DNA of 17,645 nt from an uncultured Bacilli bacterium (GTDB taxonomy: Bacteria; Bacillota_I; Bacilli_A; RF39; UBA660). The stretch lies in NCBI GenBank assembly GCA_947629425.1, contig CANRDR010000016.1:1-17645 (forward strand), in the 5' to 3' direction. Positions 15,746 to 17,645 of this stretch are shown here, in pieces. The notes under the pieces were generated by a model. That model was given only the letters and a program-made list of their open reading frames with translations, made no database searches and was not told the DNA's origin. Position numbers and translations under genes: made by a program. How positions within the stretch are numbered: position 1 is the stretch's first letter; every line of letters starts with the position of its first letter.

Positions 15746-15825
15746 CATTTAAAACTTCCACAAGTACAACATGAATTTTTAAGAGTTACAACTTCTTTTA
15801 TCTTTTTTTGTGATACTTTTCTCAT
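15745..15825 (-). CDS. 26-aa Cys-rich candidate RiPP precursor peptide
   Basis: The peptide has a basic leader-like half (MRKVSQKKIKEVVTLK) and a short Cys/Ser/Thr-rich core, NSCCTCGSFK. The ribosome-binding site GGAGGTG is excellent, a few bases before the ATG, so it is very probably translated although tiny. It lies 28 bp after the Rel-like gene and directly before the radical SAM/SPASM gene, from which a strong palindrome separates it. That is the usual layout of a ribosomal peptide and its maturase. C19, C20 and C22 with S18, T21 and S24 offer sites for thioether, ring or metal-binding chemistry. I do not recognise a known precursor family. A signalling or bacteriocin role is inference. 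Confidence 0.75.
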   Translation of the reverse strand: MRKVSQKKIKEVVTLKNSCCTCGSFK

Positions 15826-15853
15826 AATACTCACCTCCTTTAAATGTATTTCT

Positions 15854-17293
15854 TTACTTCTTATTAAAATCTTTTATCTTTCTTTTAGCTAAGCTTGTAT
15901 GTGCTTTATCTATCCAATCTTCTCTTGGACCAAAGGATAAATCATCTGTTACAATTCTTACTCTATCTTTATTTTTTAATATATAATCAACTGGAACATA
16001 TTCATCATTTACAAATACTCCTACCATTGTATTTCCAATATCTGTATGTATTTTATAAGCAAAGTCTATTGCTGTTGAACCTTTTGGTAATTCGATTATA
16101 TCACCTTTTGTAGTATATACATAAACTTTATCAGCAAATAATTCATTTTTTACTTGATTTACAAAAGCTTGATTATCTCCAAACATAGAATTTATCTCTG
16201 TTAATGATTTAAAAAATTGAAATTTCTTTTTTAAATCTTCTTGCATAATATTTCTTGCATTTCCCATTTGTTCATTCCAATATGCTGTTAATCCAAATGA
16301 TGCTACTCTATCCATATCGAAAGTTCTTATCTGTGTTTGAACAAGTTTATCTTCTGGTCCAAACACAGTTGTATGTAAACTTCTATACATATTTGTTTTT
16401 GGATTGCAAATATAATCTTTAAATTTTTCATTTATCGGATGATATTCTTTATGAATCATTCCTAAAGTGTAATAACAATTTTCAACATTATCTACCATTA
16501 TTTTTAAAGCCAATAAATCATGTATATCAGATAATTTATTACCTTCACTTAGTCTTTTATATATTCCATATATATTTTTTGTTCTTACTTTTATTTCATT
16601 TGGAATATCTTTATCATTTAATAAAGTTTCTATTTTATTTAACATTTCTTTTAAACAAGATTCACTTGTTTTTTCTAACTTTAATTTCCTTTCTTCGATT
16701 CTTTTATACATATCTGGTTTAAGATATTGTAATGATAAATCTTCTAATTCTGATTTTATTCTGTAAGCACCTATGTAATAAGCAAGAGGTACAAATATTT
16801 CCATTGTTTCTAAAGCATTTTCTTTTTGTTTAAATTCACTTTTAAATTGTAAAGTCCGCATATTATGTAATCTATCAGCAAGTTTTATAATTATTATTCT
16901 TACATCCTCGGTTATACCTGTTAAAATTTTCCTTGTATTTGCAACATTTTGATCTTGTTTATTAGAAAAATTCATTTTCGATAATTTAGTAACACCATCA
17001 ACCAAATTAGCTATATTTTGATTAAAATCATGTGATATATCTTCTTTTGTTATATTAGTATCTTCTAAAGTATCATGCAATAAACCTGCGCAAATTGTAT
17101 CTTTATCAGCTTTCATTTCTGAAAGTATGTATGCAACATTTAATGGATGACTTATATAAGGTTCGCCACTTTGTCTCATCTGTCCATCATGTAACTTTAA
17201 AGCATACTCATAAGCCTTTTTTATATTTTCTACTTCAGTTGGATTATACTCTCTTATTTTTTCAAGTAAATCTTCCAATGTAATACTACTCAT
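15854..17293 (-). CDS. short Rel/SpoT homologue (HD-synthetase-TGS) with altered synthetase site
   Basis: This 479-aa protein matches the Rel/SpoT family that makes and degrades the alarmone (p)ppGpp. The HD hydrolase residues are all present: H49 (ISHP), H73-D74 and E77-D78 (LLHDTLEDT), and D140 (KLADRLHNM). The synthetase domain keeps D293 (KFKDYI) and YRSLHTTV, but the glutamate of the EVQIRT motif is Q319 (VQTQIRT), and an otherwise conserved arginine is K264 (LALKIMV). A TGS domain (about 388-450) follows. The ACT-type C-terminus of normal Rel (about 730 aa) is missing. It is probably a hydrolase with weak or no synthesis. The ATG at 17293 follows GGAGG; the upstream TTG frame overlaps the terminator. 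The leader attenuator suggests translation-dependent control. Confidence 0.9.
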   Translation of the reverse strand: MSSITLEDLLEKIREYNPTEVENIKKAYEYALKLHDGQMRQSGEPYISHPLNVAYILSEMKADKDTICAGLLHDTLEDTNITKEDISHDFNQNIANLVDGVTKLSKMNFSNKQDQNVANTRKILTGITEDVRIIIIKLADRLHNMRTLQFKSEFKQKENALETMEIFVPLAYYIGAYRIKSELEDLSLQYLKPDMYKRIEERKLKLEKTSESCLKEMLNKIETLLNDKDIPNEIKVRTKNIYGIYKRLSEGNKLSDIHDLLALKIMVDNVENCYYTLGMIHKEYHPINEKFKDYICNPKTNMYRSLHTTVFGPEDKLVQTQIRTFDMDRVASFGLTAYWNEQMGNARNIMQEDLKKKFQFFKSLTEINSMFGDNQAFVNQVKNELFADKVYVYTTKGDIIELPKGSTAIDFAYKIHTDIGNTMVGVFVNDEYVPVDYILKNKDRVRIVTDDLSFGPREDWIDKAHTSLAKRKIKDFNKK

Positions 17294-17309
17294 TATAAAA
17301 CCTCCATAC

Positions 17310-17356
17310 AAAAAGTCGGTTGTCTAAAACATAAACAATGTTTTTAGATAACCGAC
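17310..17356 (-). terminator. leader terminator (attenuator) of the rel-peptide operon
   Basis: On the minus strand GTCGGTTATCTAAAAACAT pairs with ATGTTTTAGACAACCGAC (one mismatch, one bulge), followed by TTTTTG and then the rel ribosome-binding site. The 5' arm contains the stop codon of the leader ORF, so a ribosome there would block the stem. Confidence 0.85.
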
Positions 17357-17469
17357 TCGATAAAAGTACTAGTATTGTTGCAAAGAGAAAATACATCCAT
17401 AAGAAATGATTTATATATGTATAACATATTTCTACAAAATAAGTTTAAAATATAATGTATGCAATTCAT
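17344..17469 (-). CDS. 41-aa leader peptide of the attenuator
   Basis: The ORF begins MNCIHYILNLFCRNMLYIYK and ends NNTSTFIESVI. AAGGAG lies seven bases before its ATG, and a promoter (17501-17530) precedes it. Its last four codons and stop lie in the 5' arm of the intrinsic terminator in front of the Rel-like gene. This is the layout of ribosome-controlled attenuation, as in leaders of tet(M)-type and other translation-stress genes. It has no long run of one amino acid; two Thr and three Cys codons are scattered. The sensed signal (slowed ribosomes, a drug, or poor Thr-tRNA charging) is open. Confidence 0.7.
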   Translation of the reverse strand: MNCIHYILNLFCRNMLYIYKSFLMDVFSLCNNTSTFIESVI

Positions 17470-17500
17470 AATAGTACTCCTTCTTAATAAATTAATATGT

Positions 17501-17530
17501 ATTCTAGCATACATTTTTTATAAAAGTCAA
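17501..17530 (-). promoter_or_regulatory. promoter of the rel-peptide operon
   Basis: On the minus strand TTGACT (17530-17525) and TAGAAT (17506-17501) are 18 bp apart, upstream of the leader ORF ribosome-binding site. It is the only convincing promoter for the whole 10.7-17.3 kb gene row. Confidence 0.75.
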
Positions 17531-17585
17531 TATAATTTTTTTAATTTGTTAAAATTTCTTAATTCTCATGTTACTACTCAGCCAT

Positions 17586-17621
17586 AAATAACAGATATAA
17601 TTATTTTTCTGTTATTTTTTT
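17586..17621 (+). terminator. terminator-like hairpin at the right edge, plus strand
   Basis: AAATAACAG (17586-17594) pairs with CTGTTATTT (17609-17617), continuing into a T-run to 17621. No plus-strand gene ends nearby, so it is an orphan or marks the end of something lost. Confidence 0.5.
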
Positions 17622-17645
17622 CACGTAAAAGTTAAGCAAATAATG

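Noticed and set aside
15460..17283. Plus-strand ORFs at 15460-15660, 15895-16113 and 17095-17283
   Set aside because: All lie antisense to the radical SAM or Rel-like genes, without ribosome-binding sites or recognisable domains.
17310..17530. T-box riboswitch in the rel leader
   Set aside because: A synthetase in the operon made this worth checking, but no AGGGTGG-type antiterminator motif is present, and a leader ORF with its own ribosome-binding site fits better.
1..17645. Mycoplasma-type code with TGA as Trp
   Set aside because: The very low G+C suggested it, but conserved tryptophans are TGG, and TGA ends the kinase and peptide genes exactly where expected.
1..17645. CRISPR array, tRNA or rRNA genes
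   Set aside because: No regularly spaced repeats and no cloverleaf or rRNA-like sequence were seen; short repeats in the AT-rich spacers are irregular.

Overview
The DNA is very AT-rich (my estimate is near a quarter G+C), carries strong GGAGG ribosome-binding sites, and ends genes with TGA while encoding tryptophan as TGG, so the standard bacterial code applies. A sortase with a surface-protein substrate, large serine recombinases and a conjugation-gene remnant point to a low-GC Gram-positive, probably an uncultured Bacilli/Clostridia-type gut bacterium. That placement is inference.

Left part (1-2.4 kb and 6.85-7.8 kb): the end of a SpaA-like surface protein, its sortase, a terminator, then a NitT/TauT-type ABC transporter operon (binding protein, ATPase, permease). 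The operon is broken twice by serine-recombinase elements. Element 1 (about 4.45 kb, 2415-6872) lies inside the ATPase signature motif. It carries a recombinase, a 41-aa ORF, a YhcG/DUF1016 PDDEXK nuclease and a 96-aa coiled-coil protein. Its ends fit exact site-specific integration: a shared short core, arms that form an inverted repeat around a central GT when the ends are joined, and a perfectly restored 247-aa ATPase frame on excision. Element 2 starts inside the permease (about 7795). It carries its own recombinase and 41-aa ORF, then a decayed VirD4/TraG-type coupling-protein pseudogene and a hairpin-rich block (10332-10600). I could not find its right end.

Right part (10.7-17.6 kb): one minus-strand transcription unit. 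In order of transcription it has a promoter, a 41-codon leader ORF running into an intrinsic terminator (an attenuator), a short Rel/SpoT homologue, a 26-aa Cys-rich peptide (core NSCCTCGSFK), an 18-bp-arm palindrome, a radical SAM/SPASM enzyme, an amidohydrolase, an APH/CotS-like kinase, a GNAT protein and a second-type threonyl-tRNA synthetase. The last five genes are tightly packed or overlapping. I read this as a candidate unrecognised RiPP (ribosomally made, modified peptide) operon: radical SAM and partner enzymes mature the peptide, and the TGS-less, editing-dead ThrRS is either a resistance copy or a supplier of Thr-tRNA. The Rel homologue keeps its hydrolase residues but has Gln in place of the synthetase Glu, and the leader ORF suggests control by translation status. 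A perfect 172-bp inverted copy of part of the amidohydrolase gene lies at 10024-10195, beyond the operon's end; it is either a recent rearrangement, an invertible-segment boundary or an assembly artefact.
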